DNA of 64,000 nucleotides from Glycine soja. Its lineage: Eukaryota > Streptophyta > Magnoliopsida > Fabales > Fabaceae. Both the position numbers and the translations under genes were made by a program. This document shows, in pieces, positions 1-11,850 of this stretch (positions are counted from its first letter, which is position 1; each line of letters starts with the position of its first letter). Below the pieces are notes generated by a model, which saw nothing but the letters and a program-made list of their open reading frames with translations, was not told the DNA's origin and did not search any database. The stretch is from positions 36,558,608 to 36,622,607 of the forward strand of contig NC_041018.1 of the NCBI RefSeq assembly GCF_004193775.1, in the 5' to 3' direction.

Positions 1-2189
1 CTCAAATTTTAAATACCTAATCCTTGAAATATTTTTTTTTCAAGTTTTTTTTTAAATGTTCTCTTCCTGCTAAATCTATGATATTTACAATTTTCTACTT
101 TATATTACAAAATACGAACACAAGATATGGAATACTTTTTTTTTTTTTTACTGAAAGTACTAGTTAGTTGACTAATATGTTTTTAATTAATTAATTAATT
201 CAGCTCCATTCTCTAGCTGTCTGGTCATATGAATAACTTATGTGACCTTTCTTTTTTGAACTTTAGATCCTTAGATCCTCAATATCTAAAAGTCACTTTC
301 AATCCTTTACAAATTTAAATTGAGCTGGGTGAACTCATTTAAAAGGACACAATTCTCCTTTTAAACAGTAAATTGTACAATAAATTTTATAACTAAGAGA
401 GAGAAAGAGATAAAAAGTAAGAGAAGTATAAAGTGTAATAAATAAATGATGATGAGATAAAAAGATATTGACATAAAAAATGTTAAATATTGTACAAAAT
501 TGTTGTATGAATTATTGTATGAATAAGAACCTCTATCAACAAATACATGTCACTTATAAAGACAATAGAAACAAGCAGATGGTAGTTGCAATATTTATGT
601 TTTTTCATGGCAGTCCAACGATTTTAAGCTGTTTGGCTAGTCAACAGTATTAGCTAGACTTTATAATTCAAAAATTGGCTGGCCAGACTGGGTTGGGAGC
701 AGTCTTTTCATATACTCCTGGAGATAGAAAAAGACTTTTCCTCCGGAAACATATGCAGTAATTTCTTCTTCAAAATATAACGTTTAGACAATTTATATGT
801 ATCTTACATGAAAATACAATGCTGAATTAATTTAAGAAAAATATAATGTTGAATAAAAGAATTTTGATAATATATAATAGGATGTGTTTAATGACCCTCA
901 AACTATTTCAGTTTATTTCTGACTAAATGTAACATTAATTTGTGTGTTAGCATGATTTATTTAAATAAGAAAAACAGATGAAATGTACTTGTTGTTATCA
1001 ACTTATACTCTTATAGTTCATTATAAATTATTTGTTATAAATGTGTGTGTGAATGTATCCGTGTGTGGGTGTTTGTTATCCTACATGGTATACCAATAAA
1101 AATCAACACTATAAATAGTAGATAATTGAATTTTTTAAACATATTCTCATATTTGATTATGTGGATGAACTTTTTTTGGGATGAACAAGTTAAACTCACT
1201 CTATAATGATAATCTCTATCGTGATTTTGTATATATATCTTTCTAGCTCCAATGTAAATATTGGTAATTATGCTTCAAGAGGGTAAAAGATTGGCAAAAT
1301 CCCATGCACTACGGTCTAGAGGGAGTTACAACATATATATCTATCACTATCACATCTTTTCATGATTCACTATTCAAGATCAATTAATTATGTTTTGCAT
1401 ATCTATCAACTTGACGATGGAATTCGTTCCTTCAGTTGACTGTTAAGTTGTTGACAGGAAACAAATTAAGTTGTATTGTCAGCTTGCACGTCAACTTGTG
1501 AATCTCATTTCCATGTTTCGTTATTCATAAATGAATGAGAATAGTTAATTTCATTTTATTAATTGACGGGCATGAAGTAGTAGTCAATATAACCTCTTAT
1601 AAAAAAATGTTATGTATACTAATGGTTAGAAATGATGACTTTAACTTTGCATTGTCCAAGAAAAGAATTTTAGGGGCGGCTTATAGTTATAGTATAGGTA
1701 AACGTTGTCGATCAAATTCATATTCATTGAACAATACTTAGGAAAGAAGATAAAAACAAATTAAAGAAAAAAATCCCGGGAATGAATGTATCTTCTACAT
1801 GTCCATGCAGGGAGCCATGTGTCATGTGTGTGTATTTAATGGAGTTAGGATCCGAACAAAAGAATTGGGAAAAAGACCTAAGGGCTTTTGTCACTAGGTT
1901 TATAGAAAATTCCCATGTTATATTTGTCTGACCCCTCTTATTTTCTTAGTTGAATTCAATGGATGTTATTCATGTGGACAAGTTTGCGTGTGAGGCATGT
2001 GTGATATGTGAGGAGAATAGAGTGCACGACATGGACTGGATATGGAGATCATGAACTTAAGATTTGGACAAAATATACTACTATATATTAAATTGAAGGA
2101 ATAAGTTATTAAATAAAAGATTGAAATCACATATCACCTTCAAAAATGAAGAAGACAAAAGGTTTATTTTTTATATAAAAATAAAGAAA

Positions 2190-2460
2190 AAATATATTTT
2201 TAGTTCCCAAACTTTGAATCAAATTTGATTAAATTGATTTTCATCCTTGTACTTACTTTTAAAAATATGTGAATTTTATTTTAATTTTTCATGCTTAAAC
2301 TTAATATTATTTAGTGACAGTTTTTTACTTACACAAAATTGGATGATGACTTAAATTCACATATTTTTAAATTTTGGTAGAATAAATTAATCGATTTTAA
2401 AATATAAGGACTAAATTCAAGTTTGACAGAAAGTTCAAAAGACTAAAAATATATATATTT
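2190..2460. repeat. Foldback (MITE-like) element
   Basis: The two ends are imperfect inverted repeats of roughly 100 bases. The left end reads aatatatttttagttccc and the right end, reverse-complemented, reads aatatatatatttttagtc; both continue into related text around AATATGTGAATTTTA. It has no coding capacity. This is the common AT-rich foldback type of plant intergenic DNA. The exact ends and target duplication were not resolved. Confidence 0.55.
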
Positions 2461-3425
2461 TTTTCAAAAATAAAAGATTGAAATCACCTTTTTCTCTTTC
2501 TCCAATTTAAATGTGTTAAGTGATTAATAAAAAATAGAGCAATGTTTGATTCTTTTTCACTTTTTGATTTTATAGTTTGTTTACTAAAAGAATTTCACAC
2601 TACTTACAAATCCAAATCTCATTTTAAAAATTATTTCCAAACAAGTGTATAAAAAAAACAATTAGAAGTTTTTTCAATTTTTTTTCCTATTTTCATCTTG
2701 TTCAGTATCTCCCTCACTCTACTTTGTGCCTCACACCACACTTTATTAGTTGTTCGAACAATTTTGTTCAGTTGCATTTTAAAAACTAAAACCAGTTGTT
2801 GAAAATAGAAATCAAATATATCCTATCACTCATTTTAGTTTTTATTTTATATTTTTTCTCACGATGTGTTATTTTTTTAATTAAGGAGACATGAAAAGGG
2901 ACAAATTAAAATATTGAAGCAAGATACTTATTGGTTTTATTGTATAAACAGGCATGGAGAGAAATATGTGACATACATAACTTTTTTCTTTTATAAAGTG
3001 GCATACAATTTTTTGTTTTCATCAACCATGCATGCCCATGCTATATATGATTCTGGACCCACTTCACGCGTATGTATGTATGGGTTGTTCCTAATTAAGT
3101 AGTTTTAATTAATCTCATCTTCTAGACATTTAATGCATATAAGTTAATTTGATCTTAGCTTGAAGCCAAAAAAAAAAAAAAAATTTAAAAGAAAGATTGA
3201 GAAACTTAGATTGGAATGTTGATAAAGTTCCAACTCTTTCAATCCATGACATACATCTTACATGCTGCTTGTCCTCTTGTCCCCTCATTTTCTTGTCTTT
3301 TTTGAACTTTCCCTTGTTACTGGCTGGTAACTTATTCTTCTCTCAGCAAAGAAAGAAACAAAAAGAAAAATACACCAAAAAGTAAAAAGTAAAGCAGTTT
3401 AACATTTCAAGTTTCAACCTAGTAG

Positions 3426-3645
3426 AAATTATTAGGTGGTAAAAAATTACTACATCATTTATGGTCTCATTAATAATCATGTGTGACACGTGAATGATAA
3501 AAAATATATTTATTAAATTAAAGATATTTTTAATAAGAATTAATTATGTTATTTTTTAATTTAAAATATAAAATTATTTATATATCATATGATTATTAAT
3601 TGAAATTATGAATGATGTGATAATTTTTAACACACCTAATAATTT
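3426..3645. repeat. Small MITE with about 60-bp inverted ends
   Basis: The left end aaattattaggtggtaaaa is mirrored by the right end, whose reverse complement begins aaattattaggtgtgttaa. The arms stay similar to the ATTAATAATCAT core. The total is about 220 bp with no ORF. The ends are symmetrical, so a target duplication cannot be separated from the inverted repeat and the superfamily is unassigned. Confidence 0.6.
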
Positions 3646-6288
3646 ATCCCCAGGTACATGGATAGCTTTGTAAACCAACACAAACCGAGCTAATTATTTT
3701 ATTTCGATATAAAAAAAGTGCTATTCTGCTTTCTTCATTAGTAAATAAACGGCACATCATTAACCACCATTCTTTTGTTTGGCTAATCGTGGCACAAAGA
3801 CAGCCAAACTTCTTCCCCTGCAGTCAGCATGCATAATGGACCCCCCATATTGTTTTACTCAAACAAGAATTCTAAGGTGGTAGTTAAGTTCAGCACATGA
3901 TACAGATGAGATGAAGTGACCAACAACTAATCTTCCCAATCAATGAATGACCCAACTATTATTTTAATACTATTACTTAATTTAAATTCTCATATTGCAA
4001 AAATAGTCTAGCGGCCATGTATTATTAAAATCAATAAATTTATCGTTTAATAATAATTTGATTCATAATAATTTGTAACTGAATAGCAAGATATAATCTC
4101 TTCACACTATCGTTCCACATCCTATTGTCATTACCATATTAGTTTATTTATTCTCTAAATTTGATGATTATTTTCATCTGGTTTTAGTTTTTGATCAAAG
4201 ATCAAATTGGCATATTTTAATATTAAAGAATGAAATAGCAAGATCAGTTTGACAGCCCAAATATCAAAAATGAAATATCAGACAATTAATTATAAGAAGT
4301 AGATTTTTTTTTTCTATAATATTAAAATTAAAACAAGTCATAATCATACTGCTATGATGCATGTTTTACTTTTTTATGTGATTAACCTTGTAATTTTTTT
4401 CTATAAAAAAACCTTGTCAATTTTATTATTGAACTTAAAAATTTATTTTATGATTTAAGTTTTTCTTAATGTGTTCAGCAGAATCTGTAGAATATTGAAT
4501 GAATTATCTGGGCACGTGGGTGACCAGTAGCTCCAAGAAGTACATGGGCCATAATATACCAACCAAATTCCTAAAATTCTACTGATGTACTCTCACATCC
4601 TAAGCAGCAGCATAAGAGTTTGTTTCCTTTTAATCAGTAGTGTATGTTGCTCAACAAATCAATCAATATAAAACAAAACTCTCAATTTCATGCCAATTAA
4701 TTGCTCATCAATTAAATGTATTGTATTCTACAATTTGCATGCTTGAGGGTGCCTAAAAAGCTCTATGGCTGGCATCACTTGTAAAATTCAGCTCCCTTGA
4801 TTACTATAATTGTTTATTTAATTTCTTCTCCCATGCAAGTACCAATACTTTATCTCCATAACTAGCACACTTCATCATATGCCCCCATCCCCACAGATAA
4901 TTATAAAGAATAGAGGAAAGGGTTTTGTTGCTTTGATGGGTTAGTGATGTGATAATATTGACAAAAAAATTGATTAAACTACTTGACATGTTAGGGTAAT
5001 TATGATGGTCAAAGAATCTTTGATTTTAACCCAAAGGGTGTTCCAACTTGGGATCGACCCAATCATAAAATAAACACATTGATAAGTGATGACATGTACA
5101 TCCAGAAAATGCAATGGTAAAAGATATTTGTTGATATCTGTTGCACATGTGTTACTACCGATCACTCCAACAATTTGCAATGTATGATCGCTATCTTGGT
5201 CTCCATATGGTCCAGTCCAAGGTATAATGCAGAAGCTCCAACTAAAGTGCCTCTTGTTTTTTATTAAGGCAATATGTGTGTTTCGCATATTTGGTCAAAT
5301 GTATTTTTATTCAAACTTTCCCCAATAGGAGACTACAGAACCGTCATTATCCACAATTTGCTCACTACTCACATGAGAAGAATATATGACTATATTTTAT
5401 ATTCTGTAGACTAAAAGGGAAGTAATTTTCTTAAAAAATTAGATTTAATTATACTTTTACTTTCTTATTTTCTCAAAAAGTATAATTAACCTAAAAATAT
5501 ATTATGGACCTTTTTCTATTTATAAAGCGGTGGAACTAGAAAACACCCCAATATCGATTAAGGTGCCAATGAAATATTGGGACGGTTAGCAAAGACTCGC
5601 CTAAAGGATTACCATACAAGACCCACAATTTCATTAAGTTATAGCGGCTAAACTAGTCCTTAGGCACCAAAAAATTTACCAATAGAAGATTACTTACAAA
5701 ATGAAAAAAATGGTATTAGAAAAATTCAAATAAGGCACACCTATAAAAAAAGATGGGAAGTCATACTTTAATTTTAACTATTTGTGTCAATCATTAAGAG
5801 AGTTTAATTCAATTGATTAAATAAAATGTGTTTACCTGTCATAAATCTTCTTCTAGTATATTCAATTCTTAGTATAAAAAAATTACTTATACCCGCAATT
5901 ACTATAACATGTAAATATATGTATGTTTGTGCGCATAACTAAAAATAAAGAGTAGCTAGCATCTTGTGAGACATGGGAATTGTGTATTCTATTGAAATAC
6001 CTATGCAATATATATGCAGTAATCATGCTATCAATTTGCTATATAGCCAAGTTACAGCTGATAGTGAAAGAAAAAGAAGGTATATTAGACCTGAAAATCC
6101 CCTGTGGGACCCGCGTTCTTAACTGGGTTCCAATTAGAAAAAATAGTATCATGTCTGCTCACAATCTCAACTACAAAAACCCACCCCCCATTCTCTTCCA
6201 TTCCTCCTTCAGTTGCTACCACTCAAACATTTTTCACTAAAACACACACTTTCTGAAAAGAACAAGGATCCATTTTCTTTCCCCCAAC

Positions 6289-7249
6289 ATGGCCAGACCA
6301 CAACAGCGTTACCGAGGTGTCCGACAAAGGCATTGGGGCTCTTGGGTCTCCGAAATTCGCCACCCCATATTGTAAGTTTTTCCACTCCCATGCAAGTTTT
6401 CACACCTCTTCAAAAAATTAACCACATTCATTTCCAGAAAAAAAAATAATGTTAGTGTATATGCTTGCAAATCGTAATGCTCAACAACTAATAAGAAAAT
6501 GATCGCATTTTCTTAATTTTAATTTTTTTCCACAATCCAGTAATTCTTTAATTACTTTTTAAAATATTTCTGAAAAGTTATTTTTAATCAAACTGAATGA
6601 TGCTCTGTAATTCATGTAACCAAAGCTTAGCAGATGGAGAAAAGGTGGTTGTTTTTGCTATTGTTGTTTAATTGAATCAAACCAAACATGAAATAAAAAT
6701 TAATGATTTGTTTTTTTGTGCAGGAAGACTAGGATATGGCTTGGTACATTTGAAACAGCTGAGGATGCTGCTAGGGCCTATGATGAAGCAGCTAGGCTAA
6801 TGTGTGGTGCAAGGGCAAGAACAAACTTCCCTTTCAATCCAAATGTGTCACACTCATCATCTTCTAGTTCAAAGCTTCTCTCAGCAACTTTGACTGCAAA
6901 ACTTCACAGGTGCTACATGGCTTCTTTGCAAGTGACAAGACAAGCTTTGGCATCTGAGTCTCAGAGAACACCACCCTCAGTGCAAAATGCAACAACCTCC
7001 ACAACCACACCAATTAGCAACAACTTCAGTGTGAAGAGTGAGCAAACTCATGCAGTGTTGCCACATAAGAGACCAGAGGAGGAGCAAGAGTCAGAGGCAA
7101 ATAGGGGTGTGAAAAGGGTTAAGGCTGTGGAAAATGTTCCTCTGCAATTCAAGCCTCTTGAGGAAGATCACATAGAGCAAATGATTGAGGAGCTTCTTGA
7201 TTATGGATCTATTGAACTCTGCTCTGTCATTTCACCCCAGGCCCTCTAA
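6289..7249 (+). CDS. SHN1: AP2/ERF transcription factor, SHINE/WIN1 clade
   Basis: A two-exon gene, 6289-6371 and 6724-7249, with a GT-AG intron of 352 bp in the usual place inside the AP2 domain. The split codon TT|G joins cleanly, giving about 202 residues, close to the roughly 200 of the Arabidopsis SHN proteins. Residues 8-65 form one AP2/ERF domain: [18 protein letters not shown] in exon 1, then [19 protein letters not shown] and [16 protein letters not shown] in exon 2. The clade's middle motif ([15 protein letters not shown]) and acidic C-terminal motif ([15 protein letters not shown]) are both present. Members of this clade are nuclear activators of wax, cutin and epidermal cell-wall genes. 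No stop, frameshift or missing key residue is visible, so it looks functional. The start is the first ATG ahead of the AP2 domain and follows a pyrimidine-rich leader. Family assignment is firm; the symbol is by clade, not proven orthology. Confidence 0.95.
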
Positions 7250-8113
7250 TTGAATGTGCATGTTTTTGAGCTGAATTTAAAGTCACAATTGTAGGTTGCC
7301 TTGTGATTAACAAAATTATGGGTAAAATTTGACTGAAATTGCTGCTGTGGTTGTGAAGAGCACAGAAAGAGTGGCCACAATTGCAATTACATAATGCAAT
7401 TTAAATCGGACAAAATTTAAATGCAGCTCTTTAGGTATTGTTGATATTGATCTTCGATCATAATTAAAGTTTTATCTCGGTGATTTACATTACAAGTCGA
7501 CATAGATTAATGAGGTAAAATTTCAATTCTAATAAGATAATAACACCAAAATCATCTATAAAACTATAGTCAAGTTTTGTGGTTTAAGAATATGCCAATG
7601 TCACATCTAAGATATTGTCAGACAAAACATTTGAGCATTATTGTTGTGGTTCACATTATTCATAATTATTCTCATAATTTAACCCATTTTTCTCAACCTT
7701 CTCAGGCACTTGGCTAGCTGTTCTCGAGGACCAAGATTTCTTCCTCGTGACCCTTTTAGCGACTGCTTTATGCACAGCCAATCACGTTGAAATCTTTGAA
7801 AAATTGTTTGTGTTATCTGGCTTCGTTGCTGTATGGTCATGACCTCTTGAGTTTGCCATTGTTCAATGGGTATGGTTAATTAGTATTAGGTTATTGATTA
7901 ATGAGTTAAAAGGAAAAAATATTTTATAAAAATCATATAATAACATAAAAAATTGTGGATGATATAATTTTACACATCATAATAATTTTTTTTTTAATTC
8001 TTCAACTAATACCAAAATACTAATTAGCTTTTGCTTTATTAAAAAATAAAAAATATAAGGAAAGATTTGTCAAAGAGCGCAGCTTTTAAGAAAACGGGCT
8101 AGAACCCTCTATT
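7250..8113. other. 3' flank of the SHN1-like gene and spacer
   Basis: This holds the 3' untranslated region of the SHN1-like gene and unassigned DNA. A stretch near 7720-7860 is less AT-rich and could be eroded coding sequence, but no frame or family could be recognised. Confidence 0.5.
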
Positions 8114-8314
8114 TCAAAGATTGTAGAATTTTATGCACTGATATTGCTCTTGTTTCTGACGCAAGCATTTGGGGGTGGGAAGAAAAGAAGTTTTGAAATT
8201 CGTTAAAATAAAAGAACGCAACTCATCCTGCGTTGTCATACAAATAGCAGATACCACTTGGAGCGTGATTGATTCTAATGACTCAGACCAATCCAAATAC
8301 ACACACTTCCCAAC
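8114..8314 (-). pseudogene. Unidentified reading frame cut by the MULE insertion
   Basis: A minus-strand frame ends at 8114 and contains PKVGKCVYLDWSESLESI, LQVVSAICMTTQDELRSF and a tail ending CIKFYNL. It is broken by the Mutator-like element at 8325. When the element and one target duplication are ignored, the frame continues on the far side for about nine codons (around 11042-11075, minus strand) before a stop or an unseen splice site. That continuity suggests the MULE landed in an exon or an exon-like pseudogene. The composition looks protein-coding, but I do not recognise the family. A chance ORF is the alternative. Confidence 0.4.
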
Positions 8315-8324
8315 TTTAGGAACA

Positions 8325-8559
8325 GAGTGAATAGAGATATTTTGATTTCTGTCTTTATATTTATTTTGTAAATTAGTTTCTATTTTTTTGAAATATAAAA
8401 AATAATCTTTATTTTTGTATAAGTGTTGTAAAATAGTTTTTGTCGTTAAATTTGAAAGTAGCATCGTTAATGAGATATATTGTTGACTATTTTAGTATCA
8501 AGTAGACTATCCAATGTGACACTGAAGTGTGTATTTATAAAGCTTCTTCTGATCACTTG
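8325..8559. repeat. Left terminal inverted repeat of the cyclin MULE
   Basis: The outer end is gagtgaatag and the inner end lies near TCACTTG. It pairs with 10810-11041 over nearly its whole length, with scattered substitutions, and is bounded outside by the target duplication at 8315-8324. Confidence 0.75.
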
Positions 8560-8560
8560 A

Positions 8561-9291
8561 CCAACTCTCAAGAATCTTCTCAAGAATCTCCTGCAAACAA
8601 GAAGGCAAAAGCATACAAGTGATGAGCCAAAATGCCAAGGCAAAAATAACTAGAACAAGCGAAATTAACACAACATGGACATAGATTCAACAAAGAAACA
8701 CACCTCAAGAATGTCTTCACTATAGGACCACCCAATTCAAATTTCAAAGCCTTCAATATTTCAGCCTCCATGTTCACAACCTTCATTACCAAAAAAAAAA
8801 AAAGTTACAAAAATCAGCAAAATCCAAATCCAAACCATGCATTAACATTAACAACAAATGAAACACAAGAATCACCTCTTCCTTAGAGTATGTGTTATCC
8901 GTAATGTAACAAAAATCCTCCACCTCGGGCGGCTTAATCTCTTCGTATTTCCTATTTCCCAAAAACAACAAAGCAAGATTACTTAAATAATTCACACATT
9001 ACACATTCACACATATAAAATAAAACTTGCACCCAGATTTCAAGAATTTGGAAACTCACGAAGCAATGAGCATTGAAGCAACCCCAACAATTGCAACCTC
9101 TGCCTCGACAAAATATTCAACGACAAAAACCTATCAATATAAGCAACACAGAAATAAAACGTGTCCGAAACAAGTTTGTATTCTTCTGCAACTTCCACCA
9201 ACCAATCCACAAGAACATCGCGCATGTTAGCATTAACATCCCTCTGAATCTTCTGAACATAATCCATCAATGGTCTCTTACTAGGATCTAC
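8561..9291 (-). pseudogene. Captured A-type cyclin fragment (cyclin-box exons)
   Basis: Four minus-strand exons can be read: 9291-9060, 8951-8876, 8780-8704 and from 8590 into the terminal repeat, each with GT-AG borders and compatible phase. They encode the first half of a cyclin box in order: DPSKRPLMDYVQKIQRDVNA, MRDVLVDWLVEVAEEYKLVS, YIDRFLSLNILSRQRLQLLG, KYEEIKPPEVEDFCYITDNT, MEAEILKALKFELGGPIVKT and RRFLRVGQ. This matches plant cyclin A, A3 type. The N-terminal destruction-box region and the second cyclin fold are absent, and the fragment lies wholly between MULE terminal repeats. Retained introns show capture from genomic DNA, not from a reverse transcript. No internal stop was seen in the exons. 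A working cyclin is unlikely, but a chimeric transcript is possible. Confidence 0.88.
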
Positions 9292-9505
9292 CTAAGTCAC
9301 ACAACACACATTTCATTCCCAAAACGACGCCAAGTATAAGAAAACCTAATACAAAATTGAAATTAGATTTGCCACATAATCATGGAGAAATTGCCATAAA
9401 AAAGGGTTTTAGTCACTCAAAAGGGTTTTATGTGCCACTTGCAGACATGGAGAAATCAAGTGAAGAAGAAGAAGCAAAGGGGAGAACCTTTACAGACTAG
9501 AGAAG

Positions 9506-10705
9506 CATGGTTGTTGAACTCGCGTTTTAAATCGTGAAATCGTACGATTTTATGATTCCACTAAGGTTGACGAGTTAAATCGAAAGTAGAATCGAAATCG
9601 GAGTAGACTCGTTCGATTTAGCATAGACTCGAGCGAGTTTAGGGAGACTCACAAGTCTGCTACGAGTCCACGAGTTTACGAAAATTACGAAACGACGTTG
9701 TTTTGAAGCTGAGCTACTCACTTACTCGCGACTCCGTGTTGTGCTGAAGTTGAGCTACTCACCTTGTTCGAGTTTTGCTTTGAAAGCCCTCACTCGCGAT
9801 CCTCGTCGTCGCTGGTCCTCCATCCTCCGTTATCGTCGCTGGTCCTCAGTCGCGCTCCAAACTTTGCTCCACGACATTAAGATAATTTCTCCTCTCCTTT
9901 CATGACCTAACTCGTGTCGTGGTGTTTGCTTTATAGTCATACAAGCGAAGTTGATTCACAGAATTTTTTCAAATGTATCAGACCCCTCTCTTACTGATGG
10001 AACCATCATAGAAATGATAGAATATTCATTCTGGCTGCTAGAACTCTAGATCTAATTTTCTTTTTAAATGTGATCTGTCAGCACTGTAGAACAAAGAGAA
10101 GAAATTAATTAAACAACATTTACAAGTAGAAATTAAAAGACAACAAAAATTTGGCACACAATAAAAAAGATGAAGTTATATGCTATATTTCCCTTCCCCT
10201 ACAACTGCAAGGCTTCTCATGAGACTTGATGAATTCCATAGAAAATAAGCATATTAAACACCACAATTAAACTAATAGCAAGTTAGGTGTAAATTGCCAC
10301 ATAAGCAATCTAGCACTGAAGGTACACTATCTAAGATCATTGTTGCTTTTGCATAGCTCCACCATTTAAATTTAGCATAATTTTATACTAAACCTGTAGG
10401 ATCCAATTCATACCCAGTTCACAAAGTTAGTCATGATTCATGAATTTAACATAGATAAAAGCACACAATATAGAACCTTGATTATCTTCTTTCAACCTCT
10501 AATATTTTTCAAAGGTTAATGGGTCAATATGCAAGCCAAAGTGTAATGCTACTATCTACTTTCTTAAGTTGAAAGAGTCAAAATTACAAACTATTAATAT
10601 ATTTTTTTATTTGAGTAAACTCTTACGAGTTTACGATTCGATTCTACGAGTCGAGTTTATGGAACCTCCACGATTCTACGTAGAATCGCGAGTCTGATAA
10701 CCTTG
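9506..10705. mobile_element. Nonautonomous hAT-like element nested in the MULE
   Basis: The left end reads CATGGTTGTTGAACTCGCG. The right end, reverse-complemented, reads CAAGGTTATCAGACTCGCG. hAT ends usually start YARNG, which the right end fits. The flanks are tagagaag (9498-9505) and gagacaag (10706-10713), a decayed 8-bp target duplication matching at 6 of 8 positions, as expected for hAT. Both subterminal regions are rich in ACTCG and GATTC motifs, for example around 9537-9680 and 10615-10690. The 1200-bp interior has no transposase frame, so movement would need a transposase in trans. Confidence 0.7.
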
Positions 10706-10809
10706 GAGACAAGCTTTACAAACCCTAATTTGAGGAACACACACTTAAGAACAAGGAGAGAATTTAGAGGAGATAAGCTCTTATAAACCCTAATTTGAGG
10801 AAAAAGAAG

Positions 10810-11041
10810 CAAGTGACCTGAAGAAGCTTTATAAACACACACTTTAGTGCCACATTGGATAGTCTACGTGACACTAAAATTGTCAACAATGCACCTTACT
10901 AACGGTGTTACTTTCGAATTTAACGGCAAGGACTATTTTGCAACACTTTGCAAAGATAGGGATTATTTTTTACATTTCAAAAGGATAGGGACTAATTTAC
11001 AAAATGACTACAAAGACAGGGACCAAAATGCCTATTCACTC
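10810..11041. repeat. Right terminal inverted repeat of the cyclin MULE
   Basis: This is the inverted partner of 8325-8559. The outer end is ctattcactc, followed directly by the target duplication tttaggaata. The reading frame visible across 10847-11137 is a product of the repeat, not a gene. Confidence 0.75.
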
Positions 11042-11340
11042 TTTAGGAATATGAATTTTTCCATTAGAATAGTATCATTTCACACTCTCCCTTTTTTATA
11101 TTTGAAATTTTTTGGTTTACATGTATGTTATCAGTGAAGTTATGAAATGGCCGTTAAATATTTAATAACGCGATTTATGACAGTTCAAAAACTGTCCTTG
11201 TTTGTTTAAAAAAATTGTTAGAATCAATTAAAGTAAAATATAAATAAATCAAAACAATCCAACGACCCATGATCTCAACGAAAGGGAACTTACACTATCT
11301 ATTTATTTTTCAACTAAAAACTTGTAGTATTATACCTCTC

Positions 11341-11850
11341 TTTCAGGATGGAAGGGAACTTCAGGTCTACCAGTTACCTCAATCGCAACAATGCCAGGCA
11401 ACTACGTTCAACACAAACACATAATAAGCGCATAAACACCAAAGACAACTAACAACAAATTCTCATATCTAAAAAAAACTAAAAAATCGGAAAAAAATCA
11501 TCACTTGGTAGAAATCGGCGTAGCTCAAAATAGGAAACTCCGCATTGAGTGGCTCCAAAAGCCTAAACGTCGTCGCGACCACCTCCTCTTCTGTGCAGTC
11601 ACCTTCAACCAGTCATGCGCCCTTTGCATCTCTGTTGGCGCCGATTCACGATGGGCCCCCACTTTGCAACCACCGTGGGCTTCCACCACCACAACCGCGT
11701 GTCCCAAATCTCCACGCCAGATTCTCGCACAAGTGTCGAGAGTTACGAGGCAACATTGCACTCCACGAGAAGGTGGTCAAAGAAGAATGAGAAGAGTGAG
11801 AAGGTGGTTAGACCTCTTTGATCCGCTCTCCATGACATCGTCCTCTGCTT
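11341..11850 (-). pseudogene. Ascorbate peroxidase fragment, decayed
   Basis: Two minus-strand exons remain. The upstream one ends at 11505 and contains TTFRLLEPLNAEFPILSYAD followed by FYQ at a GTGATG donor. The next begins at 11401 after a TAG acceptor and contains LPGIVAIEVTGRPEVPFHPE. These match class I heme peroxidases of the ascorbate peroxidase type, including the conserved intron after SYADFYQ. Upstream of 11580 the frame shifts and similarity fades; the active-site WHSAGT region cannot be recognised. After FHPERE a stop follows within two codons, and the proximal-histidine part of the domain continues nowhere nearby. The intact enzyme reduces hydrogen peroxide with ascorbate. This copy cannot make a working enzyme. 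Confidence 0.75.

Larger units (their letters stand above)
1..6288. other. AT-rich intergenic region upstream of the SHN1-like gene
   Basis: No coding region is recognised here. Short open frames occur on both strands but none shows a known domain, a coherent exon series or coding-like composition. The stretch holds two foldback elements (listed separately), homopolymer runs, and two G-box cores (CACGTG) at 3487-3492 and 4513-4518, whose relevance is unknown. The last 200 bases before the SHN1-like ATG contain a pyrimidine-rich leader (6186-6210) and a TATATTA at 6081-6087 that could be a core promoter; this is a weak inference. Confidence 0.6.
8325..11041. mobile_element. Mutator-like element carrying cyclin exons (Pack-MULE)
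   Basis: The termini are inverted repeats of about 235 bp: gagtgaatagagatattttg on the left, and gagtgaataggcattttggt on the reverse-complemented right end. The element is flanked by near-identical direct repeats, tttaggaaca (8315-8324) and tttaggaata (11042-11051). Long terminal inverted repeats with 9-10 bp duplications define Mutator-like elements. The interior holds no transposase; it carries spliceable exons of an A-type cyclin on the minus strand, which fits the Pack-MULE pattern of captured host gene fragments. A 1200-bp hAT-like element has since inserted inside, so the original element was about 1.5 kb. The arms are clearly diverged, so it is not young. Confidence 0.8.

Noticed and set aside
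4974..5288. 104-codon minus-strand ORF as a gene
   Set aside because: Some coding-like character (a WTGPYGDQDSDHTLQIV segment) but no recognisable family, exon context or partner; kept only as an unassigned frame.
8561..9291. Functional cyclin gene
   Set aside because: The N-terminal region and second cyclin fold are missing and the fragment lies between MULE terminal repeats.
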